A DNA stretch of 57,693 nt from an uncultured Gammaproteobacteria bacterium (GTDB taxonomy: Bacteria > Pseudomonadota > Gammaproteobacteria > Ga0077536), in contig CALKCL010000020.1 of NCBI GenBank assembly GCA_938082545.1, forward strand, positions 1-57,693, in the 5' to 3' direction. Shown here in pieces: positions 43,733 through 52,705 of the stretch. The notes beneath the pieces were generated by a model. That model ran no database searches. It saw only the letters and a list, made by a program, of their open reading frames with translations, and was not told the origin of the DNA. Positions within the stretch are counted from its first letter, which is position 1. Every line of letters begins with the position of its first letter. The position numbers and the translations under genes are program-made.

Positions 43733-45775
43733 GTGACTGAGAAGAAGATTGTTAGTATCGATGTAGGCGGCACGTTTACTGATGCCCTTGTTGTAGCCGC
43801 CGATGGTGCAATTTGCGCTTACAAATTCAATAACAGTAATAAGTTGCAGATCAAGAAATTTCTGCAGCAGCACGAAGACTTAAATACTACTTTTCTATAT
43901 AGCACTACCGCCGCTGTGAACGCGCTTCTAACAGGAGACTTTCCGAATGTAGGTCTGATTGTTAACGAAGGCTTTCGCGGATTACTTGAAACGGCACGCT
44001 TGCCTGAAAGAGCGGGGAAAGACAAAGGTAGTCAGCTTCCAAGGAGGCTTGTACCTTTAGAGTTTGTGAGAGAGGTGAGTTGTAGAGTAGGTGCTGATGG
44101 CACAGTGAGCCGATTAATTAATCCAGAACAAGTAAAGAATGTCGCGACAGAGTTTAGAGGTTTGGCTGTAAAGCGTGTTGTTATATCGCTTTTGCATAGC
44201 TATCGATTCCCCGAGCAGGAGGCGGCAATAGCTGCATTATTTGCTGTCTACGCGCCAGATATACAAGTTATTGTTTCAAGCGATATTTTGTCTGAATCTA
44301 GGGAATATGAGCGCACAATTGCCGCTGTCTTAAGTGCCTGCTTAGGGCCTGTATTAGAGGAGAATTTAGAGTCTATTTTAGGCCCCAATAGCGACAGTAA
44401 GAACATCTTGGTTATGCAAGGTAACGGAGGGCTTGCCAGTGCTCAGTCAGCTTTAGAGCATCCATTGACAACAATTTTTTCAGGCCCAGTAGCCGCGGTT
44501 TCCGGGATGGCTTGGTTGGCAAGCTTAGCCGGATATGAAGACCTTATCACCTTTGACGTAGGGGGTACCTCTACTGATGTTTCGCTGATTCAAGACGGTA
44601 AATACCAGACGTTTCCAGCGACGGAGATTGCGGGTTTTCCCCTGAGGATCCCGATGGTAGATGTACTCTCAATAGGAGCAGGAGGCGGATCGATCGCTTT
44701 TGAAGCAGCCGATAAACGTTGGCATGTAGGCCCTAATAGTGCCGGTGCAGAGCCTGGCCCTGCATGCTACGGGCTTGGCGGTACAGAGCCGACGCTCACC
44801 GATGCCAACTTAATTCTGGGCCGGATCCCTAAGGGCTTGCTTGGCGGTGAAATGATATTAGACGAAGACGCCAGCTTATCTGCGCTTACTAACTTTGGCT
44901 TAACAAGAGGTCTTAGCGCTGAAGCTGCAGCTATAGGAATGTTAGAAATAGCGATCAACTCTATGTGTGGGGCTATTAGACGAGTATCAGTTCTACGCGG
45001 GAGAGAGGCTGCTAGTCTCACTCTTGTTGCGATGGGTGGTGCGGGTCCGATATTCGCTGCAGAAGTAGCCGAGCTTATAGGTATTACAACTGTGGTAGTT
45101 CCACCTGATCCTAGTTTAGCTGCGGCATGGGGGGTCTATGTTGCCGACATCACCCGTGATTTTTCGCTTGCATTTGAGTATCTCGCAGATACTGTCAGTC
45201 TCAAAGAACTTGAGTCAGGATTTATGGAACTGGAGAAAAAATCCTTAATCTGGATTGAGACGGAACTTCTTAAATCTAGTGACTGCAAGCTAGTTAGGAA
45301 GCTGGATCTAAAATATGAAGGGATGACACATGGGACGACTGTTGATTTTAAATTAGGTAGCAATATTAAAAATAGCTTGGGGGAGGCCGTTGAATTGTTC
45401 CATCAGAGGCATGCTGAACTAACAGGCCATCTCTGGAAAGAGCATGAGAGAGTAGAGATTATTAACTTAAGACTAGCTATCAACGCGGCCCAGCCGCACC
45501 CGGTACCGCCGCCACAGAAGCCAGCGAAGCAAATTAATGCTATTACTTCACCACTCAAGCGAATTTTTTTTCACGGCGGGTTTGGCTCTGTTGAGAGCCA
45601 AGTGTATCAGCGGAAAAATTTGCCTTCATCTTTTTTTATTGTTGGTCCTGCACTCATTGAACAAGAAAGTGCGACTATTGTCTTGCCGCCTAATTGGAAC
45701 GCAAGTACAGATGAAAGCGGGAATTTGATAATTAGATCACACCAGCCAGACTCAGATATATTGCCTATCGGTTAG
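43733..45775 (+). CDS. hyuA: Hydantoinase/oxoprolinase A (HyuA-type) without adjacent B subunit
   Basis: The 680-residue protein starts at GTG (site AAGGG). It has the ATPase-fold motifs: IDVGGTFTDALVV, GTT-like FLYSTTAAVNALL, FDVGGTSTDVSLI, IGAGGGSIAFE and MGGAGPIFAAEVAE. These proteins, with a B partner, hydrolyse or carboxylate cyclic amides and ketones (5-oxoprolinase, N-methylhydantoinase, acetone or acetophenone carboxylase). No HyuB follows; the next gene is convergent. It could pair with the HyuB at 49757 or with another elsewhere. Confidence 0.85.
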   Translation: MTEKKIVSIDVGGTFTDALVVAADGAICAYKFNNSNKLQIKKFLQQHEDLNTTFLYSTTAAVNALLTGDFPNVGLIVNEGFRGLLETARLPERAGKDKGSQLPRRLVPLEFVREVSCRVGADGTVSRLINPEQVKNVATEFRGLAVKRVVISLLHSYRFPEQEAAIAALFAVYAPDIQVIVSSDILSESREYERTIAAVLSACLGPVLEENLESILGPNSDSKNILVMQGNGGLASAQSALEHPLTTIFSGPVAAVSGMAWLASLAGYEDLITFDVGGTSTDVSLIQDGKYQTFPATEIAGFPLRIPMVDVLSIGAGGGSIAFEAADKRWHVGPNSAGAEPGPACYGLGGTEPTLTDANLILGRIPKGLLGGEMILDEDASLSALTNFGLTRGLSAEAAAIGMLEIAINSMCGAIRRVSVLRGREAASLTLVAMGGAGPIFAAEVAELIGITTVVVPPDPSLAAAWGVYVADITRDFSLAFEYLADTVSLKELESGFMELEKKSLIWIETELLKSSDCKLVRKLDLKYEGMTHGTTVDFKLGSNIKNSLGEAVELFHQRHAELTGHLWKEHERVEIINLRLAINAAQPHPVPPPQKPAKQINAITSPLKRIFFHGGFGSVESQVYQRKNLPSSFFIVGPALIEQESATIVLPPNWNASTDESGNLIIRSHQPDSDILPIG

Positions 45776-45832
45776 TGGTAACTTTCTTGTGTCTTTCGGT
45801 GCCCCGAAAATCAGCAGCTAAGCATCGCGACG

Positions 45833-47449
45833 TTACCCCAGAATATCCACAGCTTGCTTTCTTAGCTTTGCTTTCTGTACTTTCCCGGAAGAGGTCATTG
45901 GAAATTCCTGCACAAAAATAATATGGCGAGGTATTTTGAAGCTGGCAATCTTACCTTTCAAAAACCCGATGATCTCGTCGGGAGTAAGCATGATATCCGT
46001 TTTCAATATCATAAATGCTACGCCTACCTCATGCAGGCGTTGATCTGGGTAAGCCACTACCGACGTTGCTTGAATCCCAGGAATTTTCATTAGGTGTGCT
46101 TCTACCTCTGCAGGAGAGACATTTTCTCCGCCTACTTTAAGCATATCTTTATATCGGCCCAAAAAAATTAAACGACCATCTTCCCTGATCTTTGCGGTGT
46201 CACCTGTTTTAAACCAACCATCGTGAGTAAAGCTTTCTGCAGTAGCTTGGGGTTTTTTATAATAGCCTTGCATTAGGGTATAACCTTTCACTCTGAGCTC
46301 GCCCAATTCATCTGGTTCCACTGTGATACCACTCTCGGGGTTGACTACTTTGAAACTAATGTCGCTCATGGGGTAGCCAGATGCATAGATTCTTTGCTCG
46401 CGGGTGTCGGTTGGGAATGAGAGAGCTGCAAATGCCCAAATCTCTGTCATGCCAAACCCAGATACCGTAGGGCAGAAGACATCTTGAACCACTTCGGCAA
46501 CAGGGATAGTTGCCTCAGTCCCTGCAGGCAAAGTTCCTAATCGGAGTGTTGAAACATCTGCTTGTATGCTGCTTTGTGCATCTAGTAAATCTTTCCAGTG
46601 AGTATCAAATCCATGGGCTAAAGTCACCTTCTCTTTTTCGATTAAGGCAAGGGCTTTGCTAGCATCAAAGCTTTCCATTAAGACCTGTTTTGCACCTGTT
46701 AGAGCACCTATCATCATTATTTCTGACAGTGCATAGATGTGGAACATAGGTAGATAATTGATATGAATATCTGTAAAAGTAATTCCAAGAATCGACGCTC
46801 TTTCCATACAGTTTCGTATGTTGGTATGGTTATGCATTACTCCTTTGGGATCGCCCGTAGTCCCTGATGTATAACCTATTAGCATTAGATCGTCTGGTGC
46901 TACCTGTGACTCACGTTCCTGGAGCTGTTCATCTGTGATTTTTTCTCCAGAGGCTAGAACTTCCGTCCATAAGCTTGTATCACCGTAATACTCTGTACCT
47001 ACGAAAACAATTCTGCGAAGGTCTGGAAATTCACTGATCCTATCTTTAAGAGACTCAGGATTTGGTATGACTTCTTTGATCATTTCTAGGTAGTTTACTG
47101 GTCCGGATCTATCGTCTGATAAAAGAGTTCCAGTGTTGGATTGGGAGAGCACATATCTTATGTCATCGCTACGATACCGGGTATTTAAAGGCACTAAGAC
47201 TCCACCAACTTTGGCAACCGCATACATCAAGAAAAGCCACTCTGGTTTGTTATTCATCCAAAGGGCAACTTTCTCTCCAGGTTCTACGCCCAGAGAGATC
47301 AGGCCTTTTGCTGCAGCTGAAACACCGGCCTCAAACTCTAACCATGTCCACCTGCTTTCTCCAAAAACTAGTGCTTCACGGTTTCCCCATTTTTTCGCTG
47401 CTTCTTTAGTCGTTTGGCCTAACGTTCTTTTTTCGAACCATTCTGACAT
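45833..47449 (-). CDS. AMP-binding acyl-CoA synthetase
   Basis: The 538-residue enzyme has the adenylate-forming motifs: the P-loop YTSGTTGDPKGV, SGFGMTEIW, the GDTAKIREDGRLIFLGRYKDMLKVGGENVSPAEVE block and the catalytic Lys in MTSSGKVQK near the C-terminus. It activates a carboxylic acid as the acyl-AMP then acyl-CoA. Length fits medium- or long-chain acyl-CoA or aryl-CoA ligases (FadD3-like). It is convergent with HyuA at 43733 and divergent from HyuA at 47672. Cytoplasmic. Confidence 0.88.
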   Translation of the reverse strand: MSEWFEKRTLGQTTKEAAKKWGNREALVFGESRWTWLEFEAGVSAAAKGLISLGVEPGEKVALWMNNKPEWLFLMYAVAKVGGVLVPLNTRYRSDDIRYVLSQSNTGTLLSDDRSGPVNYLEMIKEVIPNPESLKDRISEFPDLRRIVFVGTEYYGDTSLWTEVLASGEKITDEQLQERESQVAPDDLMLIGYTSGTTGDPKGVMHNHTNIRNCMERASILGITFTDIHINYLPMFHIYALSEIMMIGALTGAKQVLMESFDASKALALIEKEKVTLAHGFDTHWKDLLDAQSSIQADVSTLRLGTLPAGTEATIPVAEVVQDVFCPTVSGFGMTEIWAFAALSFPTDTREQRIYASGYPMSDISFKVVNPESGITVEPDELGELRVKGYTLMQGYYKKPQATAESFTHDGWFKTGDTAKIREDGRLIFLGRYKDMLKVGGENVSPAEVEAHLMKIPGIQATSVVAYPDQRLHEVGVAFMILKTDIMLTPDEIIGFLKGKIASFKIPRHIIFVQEFPMTSSGKVQKAKLRKQAVDILG

Positions 47450-47656
47450 TTTCTGTTGCCCTTTCGTTGTTCTTGACTAATTGTAGATAACAGGCATGGT
47501 TCTATTTTTAGCTGATCGTTGTCAACTACCACGCTTTAAGAGTTTTTCAGTGCTTGCCGAGACTCGTTTTGCACGGCATTATAAATAGGTATCTGTCGAT
47601 GTTTCTAGCTTTGTCTGTTTGGCTAAAGTATAGAGTGGATCGTGGTCACGAAAACA

Positions 47657-47665
47657 GGGGGGGGG
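47657..47665 (+). repeat. Nine-G homopolymer in the leader of hyuA
   Basis: Nine consecutive G residues end six bases before the ATG at 47672, where a ribosome-binding site would lie. The run is a purine-rich SD substitute and is prone to length slippage. Confidence 0.55.
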
Positions 47666-47671
47666 TAAGCT

Positions 47672-49738
47672 ATGGCTTGGCGGTTAGCAGTAGATATCGG
47701 TGGAACTTTTACTGATGTGGTGGCGTTGGAGGAAGGCTCTGGCGAAGTGCACCTTATGAAAGTTCCCACCACTCCGGAAGATCCATCGCGTGGATTTATC
47801 GAAGGGATAGAGAAAATCACTGAACTTGGTGGTGTTTTGTCCAGTGACGTCGCTGCGGTTTTTCACGGCACTACGGTCGCAACCAATGCAATACTTCAAA
47901 GACGCTATTCTAAAATTGGTTTGGTGACTACTGTCGGTTATCGTGAGCAATTAGAAGTTGCTAGGCAAACGGTTCCAGGAGAATTCGGAGATATAACTTG
48001 GTGGGTGAAGCCGGAGAGAGTCGTGCCTTTAGAACTCGTAAGAGAAGTCACTGGTCGAATCAATGTTGAAGGAAAAGAGCTCTCGCCGATTAACGGGGAT
48101 GAAGTTCGAGCAGTGGCCCTCGAATTTCGGAGGCTTGGAGTTTCTGCGATTGCTGTATCGTTACTTCATTCTTATCGCGACCCTTCTCATGAGCGGCAGG
48201 TGAGGGAATTTATTAGAGAGGTTTACCCTGAGTCCTTCATCTCCATTTCTTCTGACATATTGCGAGAGTATCGGGAATACGAAAGAACTAATACGACTTG
48301 TCTGAATACAGCATTGATGCCTCTATTATCAAATTATCATGAAAAATTGAGTGCCGAGTTAGCCGATAAAAAAATCACTGCGCCTTTTTATATTATGAGA
48401 TCAAGTGGGGGGCTCGCTAAAGCAGAGGAGATCTCTCGTCAACCAATTACAGCTGCTTTATCTGGTCCTGCTGCAGGAGTTATAGCTGCTTGTCACTTTG
48501 GAAAGCTAAGCGGGTTTGAGGATGTAATTTGTTTTGATGTCGGGGGTACATCAGCTGATATCTGTCTCGTAGAAGGAGGTCAGCCAAGGATGCTAACAGA
48601 GGGGCGAGTAGATATTTATGATGTAAAAACCCCAATGATCGATATGCATACAGTTGGCGCTGGTGGGGGCTCTATCGCTTGGTTAGCAGGAGGGCGGAGT
48701 TTGAAAGTAGGGCCTGAGAGTGCAGGAGCCTTACCAGGGCCTGCATGCTATGGGCGTGGTGGGGAGTTACCTACTGTTACTGATGCTAACGCAGTTTTGG
48801 GTCGTTTAACGACCGCCTTAGCAGGAGGTGATGTAAGCCTAGATTATGTAAGATCCGAAACTGCTATCAAAACGATTGCAGAACCTCTCGGTCTTAATTT
48901 GACGGATGCTGCTGATGGAATACTTCGGATTGCTATAGAAAATATGGCGGCTGGGATCAGGACAGTTTCAGTGAAACGAGGGAGAGATCCACGAGACTAT
49001 GCTCTGATTGCATTTGGGGGCGCTGGACCTTTGCATGCATGCTACTTGGCGGATTGGCTAGGGATGAAAAAAGTGGTGATTCCCCCCAGTCCTGGAGTTA
49101 CTTCAGCTTATGGGTTACTACTAACTGACGTAAGGATTGATGCTGTTCATACAGCGGTGCAACGAGAAGACAAATTTAGCGCGGCTGCTATTGAGCAGCA
49201 TTTTTTGGAGCTACAGACTAGAGTAAAAGAGAACCTTTTCAGCGAAGGTTTCAACTCGGATAATATTGAGCTGCAGCACTTTGTCGACATGCGATATGGG
49301 GGCCAAGCTTATGAAGTAAGACTACCTTTTCTAAACGACATGAGCTCTACCGAAGATAAATTACAACAAGCCATCAGTGACTTTCATAGCTCTCACCAGG
49401 ACTTGTATGGCTATTCGTATGAGGGCAGAGAGCTTGTGGAGCTCGTGAATGTGGGTGTCACAGGTCTAGGTTTGTTAGAAAGGCCCAAAATTCGGAAACA
49501 GAAAATTGCCGGAAAATCACCCGAACAAGCGATGCGTGGAAAATCTCAAGTCTATTTCCCGCAAACCCAAGGGCGTGTCGAGTGCCCTATTTTTTCCCGA
49601 GAGTTACTAGTGGCAGGCAATGAGATCATAGGCCCAGCAATTATAGAGCAATACGATTCGACTACGGTTCTTAACCCAGATTGGCTGGCGCAATTAGATG
49701 AATGGGGATGTCTAGTTTTAAGTCGTCACGAAGACTAG
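47672..49738 (+). CDS. hyuA: Hydantoinase/oxoprolinase A subunit, paired
   Basis: The 688-residue A subunit has VDIGGTFTDVVALE, GTTVATNAILQRR, FDVGGTSADICLV, VGAGGGSIAWL and FGGAGPLHACYLA, the actin-like ATPase motifs of the family. It starts 19 bases before the B subunit in this same operon. Its expected partner reaction is ATP-dependent hydrolysis or carboxylation. A nine-G run just upstream of the start may influence translation. About the same length as the copy at 43733, but the two are clearly different sequences. Confidence 0.88.
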   Translation: MAWRLAVDIGGTFTDVVALEEGSGEVHLMKVPTTPEDPSRGFIEGIEKITELGGVLSSDVAAVFHGTTVATNAILQRRYSKIGLVTTVGYREQLEVARQTVPGEFGDITWWVKPERVVPLELVREVTGRINVEGKELSPINGDEVRAVALEFRRLGVSAIAVSLLHSYRDPSHERQVREFIREVYPESFISISSDILREYREYERTNTTCLNTALMPLLSNYHEKLSAELADKKITAPFYIMRSSGGLAKAEEISRQPITAALSGPAAGVIAACHFGKLSGFEDVICFDVGGTSADICLVEGGQPRMLTEGRVDIYDVKTPMIDMHTVGAGGGSIAWLAGGRSLKVGPESAGALPGPACYGRGGELPTVTDANAVLGRLTTALAGGDVSLDYVRSETAIKTIAEPLGLNLTDAADGILRIAIENMAAGIRTVSVKRGRDPRDYALIAFGGAGPLHACYLADWLGMKKVVIPPSPGVTSAYGLLLTDVRIDAVHTAVQREDKFSAAAIEQHFLELQTRVKENLFSEGFNSDNIELQHFVDMRYGGQAYEVRLPFLNDMSSTEDKLQQAISDFHSSHQDLYGYSYEGRELVELVNVGVTGLGLLERPKIRKQKIAGKSPEQAMRGKSQVYFPQTQGRVECPIFSRELLVAGNEIIGPAIIEQYDSTTVLNPDWLAQLDEWGCLVLSRHED

Positions 49739-49756
49739 TTTAGAAGGAGTAATAGC

Positions 49757-51778
49757 ATGGCATCTGAGCCAAATCTGCCGCAGTCTTATTTTGATAAAGA
49801 AGATGAGGAGATCGCCTTTGCTGACTATGCACCGTTTCGTTACGGTTTGGTAGAAGTAGATGCGTCTTATCTTTCTAAAATAAAAGTAACCCGAGAAACA
49901 CTCGACCCAATTTTAGTAGATATTGTGGATGGCGGGATAGAGGCCGCAGTCATGGAGGCAGAAGCCGCAGTTGAACGAACTGCTCGGTCCACAATTATAA
50001 GAGAGCAGCATGACTATCGAGCCTCTCTAAATACTCTGGACTGTCTTTCTGTATCAAGAGTTTCATGGGCAGCGACAGCTGATCCCATACGAATGAAATT
50101 CTCCATAAGTGACATTAATGAAGGAGATGTTTTTATTTATAATGACGTCTATGAGTCCGCTGGGACGATTGGGCATTTACCGGATTATTGTGTGGTTACT
50201 CCAATCTTTGTGCAAGATCGTCTTATCGGATTTGCGCAGATTTTCGGCCACGTAAGCGATGTAGGAGGACGCATGGCCGGTTCATGGCCAAATACCTCTG
50301 AAAGTATTTTTGAAGAAGGCACGATGTGTCCGCCTGTTAAGCTTTATACGGCGGGTATGCTTAATGATGGAGTTTACGACATCATATTGCGTAATTCTCG
50401 TTTTCCTGAAGATTTACGCGGTGATATAGATGCATTTGTGGGCGCAAATGAAATCATTCGTCGTCGCGTCGTTGAGTTGTGTGAGCGATTCGGAACTGAC
50501 GAAGTTGAAGGTGCGTTTTATGAAATCATTGAACGTTGCGCGGAAGTAGTGCGCGAAAAAGGGTTGCCTTTTTTTCCAGAGGGGGAATTCATTGGAGAAG
50601 ATTTTATTGAGAATGATGGGCTGACACTGGATGAGCCGGTCAAGCTTAAAATTACAATGCGGAAATATAAACACAAGATGGTGCTTGATTTTGAAGGCAC
50701 AAGTCCTCAGGCGAAAGGCCCTATTAATTGGCCACTTGATGGTCGACATTACTCCAAATGGCTAGGAGCGTTCTTCAAAGCTCAAATTCCTGGGATTATC
50801 ATTAATGAAGGCGTTACTGATGTTTTTCGTTGCCGTATTCCAAAGCGAACCATTCTAAGCTCGGAATTCCCGGCACCTGTGGTATCCAGGATGACCTGTA
50901 TGTTGCGAATGATAAGTGCCTATACGGTTGCTCTTGCGAAAGCATTTGATGGTCAAGTTGTCGCTGATATGCAGTGTATACAAATATATGGGCTCTATGG
51001 AACAGACCCGTCAGGGAAACTGTTTTTAATGCGCGAAATATTTGGTGCTGGATCGGGAGCTCGCCCTCAAGGGGATGGTACTGATGCAGTTGATTTGGTT
51101 CCTTATTCGAAAAATCTTCCAGCCGAGTTCATTGAACAGCGGTTTCCCGTAACAGTGGAGCGGGTCGGCTTAGCTATAGATTCGGGTGGCCCTGGAAAAT
51201 ATAGAGGAGGGCTTGGGTATGTTAAGGAGATTCGAACTCTGGTTGATGGACATTATACAACAGTGACGGAAAGGACTGCCTTCTCCTCCATTGGCATAAA
51301 AGGTGGTCTGGCCGGTCGGCCTGGTGGCTCCATGAAAAACCCAGGCACGGAGGAAGAAGAAAGCGTTTTTTTCAGTCGAGATGCGGTTCCTGTAAAAAGA
51401 AACGATCTTATTCGTTTGATCACTCCGGGCGGAGGCGGCTGGGGCGATCCGTTGGAGAGAGATGTGGAGCTTGTCAGGCTTGACGTGCTTAGGCGTCTGG
51501 TTTCTGCCGAGAGTGCTCACAGAGATTATGGAGTTGTTATCCAGACAGACACCGGAGAAGTCAATCATAAAGCTACGGAAATTTTGCGCAGGGATTTTGC
51601 TGAGGCGCGGGGACCCACAAAACTTATTAATCGAGGCGCCTATGCTCAGACGCTGATTGAAAAGGGGCACATTGCTGTCAGTGACCCCCATCTAGAAAGT
51701 TCTGATTTGGCTAATGATGATGTCTTGACGCACTACTGGAAAGATTTATATAAGTACTCTAATAAGCCCAGCGCATAG
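49757..51778 (+). CDS. hyuB: Hydantoinase/oxoprolinase B subunit
   Basis: The 673-residue B subunit has the long DPILVDIVDGGIEAAV start (family: DPVLLEVIRN...), NDVYESAGTIGHLPDYCVVTPIF, the HVSDVGGRMAGS metal-site-like stretch, and the C-terminal TPGGGGWGDPLERD. Together with HyuA it forms the catalytic complex of hydantoinases, oxoprolinases or carboxylases. It is 18 bases after hyuA, with an AGAAGGAG site. Reaction type undecided; SDR follows 92 bases later. Confidence 0.88.
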   Translation: MASEPNLPQSYFDKEDEEIAFADYAPFRYGLVEVDASYLSKIKVTRETLDPILVDIVDGGIEAAVMEAEAAVERTARSTIIREQHDYRASLNTLDCLSVSRVSWAATADPIRMKFSISDINEGDVFIYNDVYESAGTIGHLPDYCVVTPIFVQDRLIGFAQIFGHVSDVGGRMAGSWPNTSESIFEEGTMCPPVKLYTAGMLNDGVYDIILRNSRFPEDLRGDIDAFVGANEIIRRRVVELCERFGTDEVEGAFYEIIERCAEVVREKGLPFFPEGEFIGEDFIENDGLTLDEPVKLKITMRKYKHKMVLDFEGTSPQAKGPINWPLDGRHYSKWLGAFFKAQIPGIIINEGVTDVFRCRIPKRTILSSEFPAPVVSRMTCMLRMISAYTVALAKAFDGQVVADMQCIQIYGLYGTDPSGKLFLMREIFGAGSGARPQGDGTDAVDLVPYSKNLPAEFIEQRFPVTVERVGLAIDSGGPGKYRGGLGYVKEIRTLVDGHYTTVTERTAFSSIGIKGGLAGRPGGSMKNPGTEEEESVFFSRDAVPVKRNDLIRLITPGGGGWGDPLERDVELVRLDVLRRLVSAESAHRDYGVVIQTDTGEVNHKATEILRRDFAEARGPTKLINRGAYAQTLIEKGHIAVSDPHLESSDLANDDVLTHYWKDLYKYSNKPSA

Positions 51779-51870
51779 ATTTTTGCGGTGAATTGCAATG
51801 CTATAATATAGCAGTATTACTGGATTAATGACTTGTCAAATTTCTTAATTTATTCAGCCTTGGAGAAACG

Positions 51871-52653
51871 ATGATTAAAACGTCACTGTTTGATCTTTCT
51901 GGTAAAGTCGCTTTGGTTACTGGGTCAACTAAAGGTATCGGAAGATCAATGGCAACAGAACTGGCTAGGCACGGCGCAAAAGTGGTTATCTCTAGCAGAA
52001 AATCAGAGAACTGCGATGCCGTCTCTGCAAGTATCAATGATGAATTATCAGGACATCCTGGCGGTGCGGTTTCTATTCCGGCAAATATTAGCCGTAAGGC
52101 CGAACTTAATTCCTTAGTCAATTCTACTTATGAGAAACTAGGAGGAATTGATATTTTGGTTTGTAATGCTGCCGTCAATCCTGCCTATGGCCCAATGAGT
52201 GATTTGTCAGATTCTGCATTTGAAAAAATACTAACTGTAAATATCATGGCCAATCACTGGTTGGCTCAACTTGTTATCCCTCAGATGCGGCTAAAAAAGA
52301 GCGGCTCGATTGTAGTTATTTCATCGGTAGGTGGACTGAGAGGGCATGAGAAGCTGGGAGCTTACTGTATTTCAAAAGCTGCGGATTTACAGTTGGTTAG
52401 AAATTTGGCATTAGAAAATGGTCCGTACAATATTCGAGTGAATGCAGTTTCTCCAGGCTTAATTCGTACTGACTTTGCTAAAGCACTTTGGGAAGATCCT
52501 GACACGCTGGCGGTACGCACAGAAAATGATCCGTTGAGGCGGATAGGGGAGCCAGAGGAATTATCAGGCATTGCAGTTTACTTGGCATCTGATGCGAGTA
52601 GCTTTACTACGGGCCAAAACTTTGTTGTAGATGGCGGCAGTACGATAGTTTAA
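51871..52653 (+). CDS. SDR family oxidoreductase
   Basis: The 260-residue classical SDR has TGSTKGIG, CNAAVNP, the catalytic serine in VISSVGG and Y-C-I-S-K. A C-terminal TTGQNFVVDGG ends it. It lies downstream of HyuAB on the same strand, 92 bases away, and convergent to BVMO 2. An alcohol dehydrogenase role in a ketone pathway with the carboxylase and BVMOs is plausible, but unproven. Confidence 0.85.
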   Translation: MIKTSLFDLSGKVALVTGSTKGIGRSMATELARHGAKVVISSRKSENCDAVSASINDELSGHPGGAVSIPANISRKAELNSLVNSTYEKLGGIDILVCNAAVNPAYGPMSDLSDSAFEKILTVNIMANHWLAQLVIPQMRLKKSGSIVVISSVGGLRGHEKLGAYCISKAADLQLVRNLALENGPYNIRVNAVSPGLIRTDFAKALWEDPDTLAVRTENDPLRRIGEPEELSGIAVYLASDASSFTTGQNFVVDGGSTIV

Positions 52654-52705
52654 ATTAGGCTTGGAATCCGTGAAATCAGCTTTATGTATCTGATTGCTCT
52701 TCTCT

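Noticed and set aside
45797-45812. Short hairpin TTTCGG/CCGAAA between convergent hyuA and acyl-CoA synthetase
   Set aside because: Only six pairs and no T run; not enough to call a terminator.
51170-51691. A 173-codon minus-strand frame within hyuB
   Set aside because: Antisense to a clear HyuB domain, with no motifs; a by-product of codon bias.
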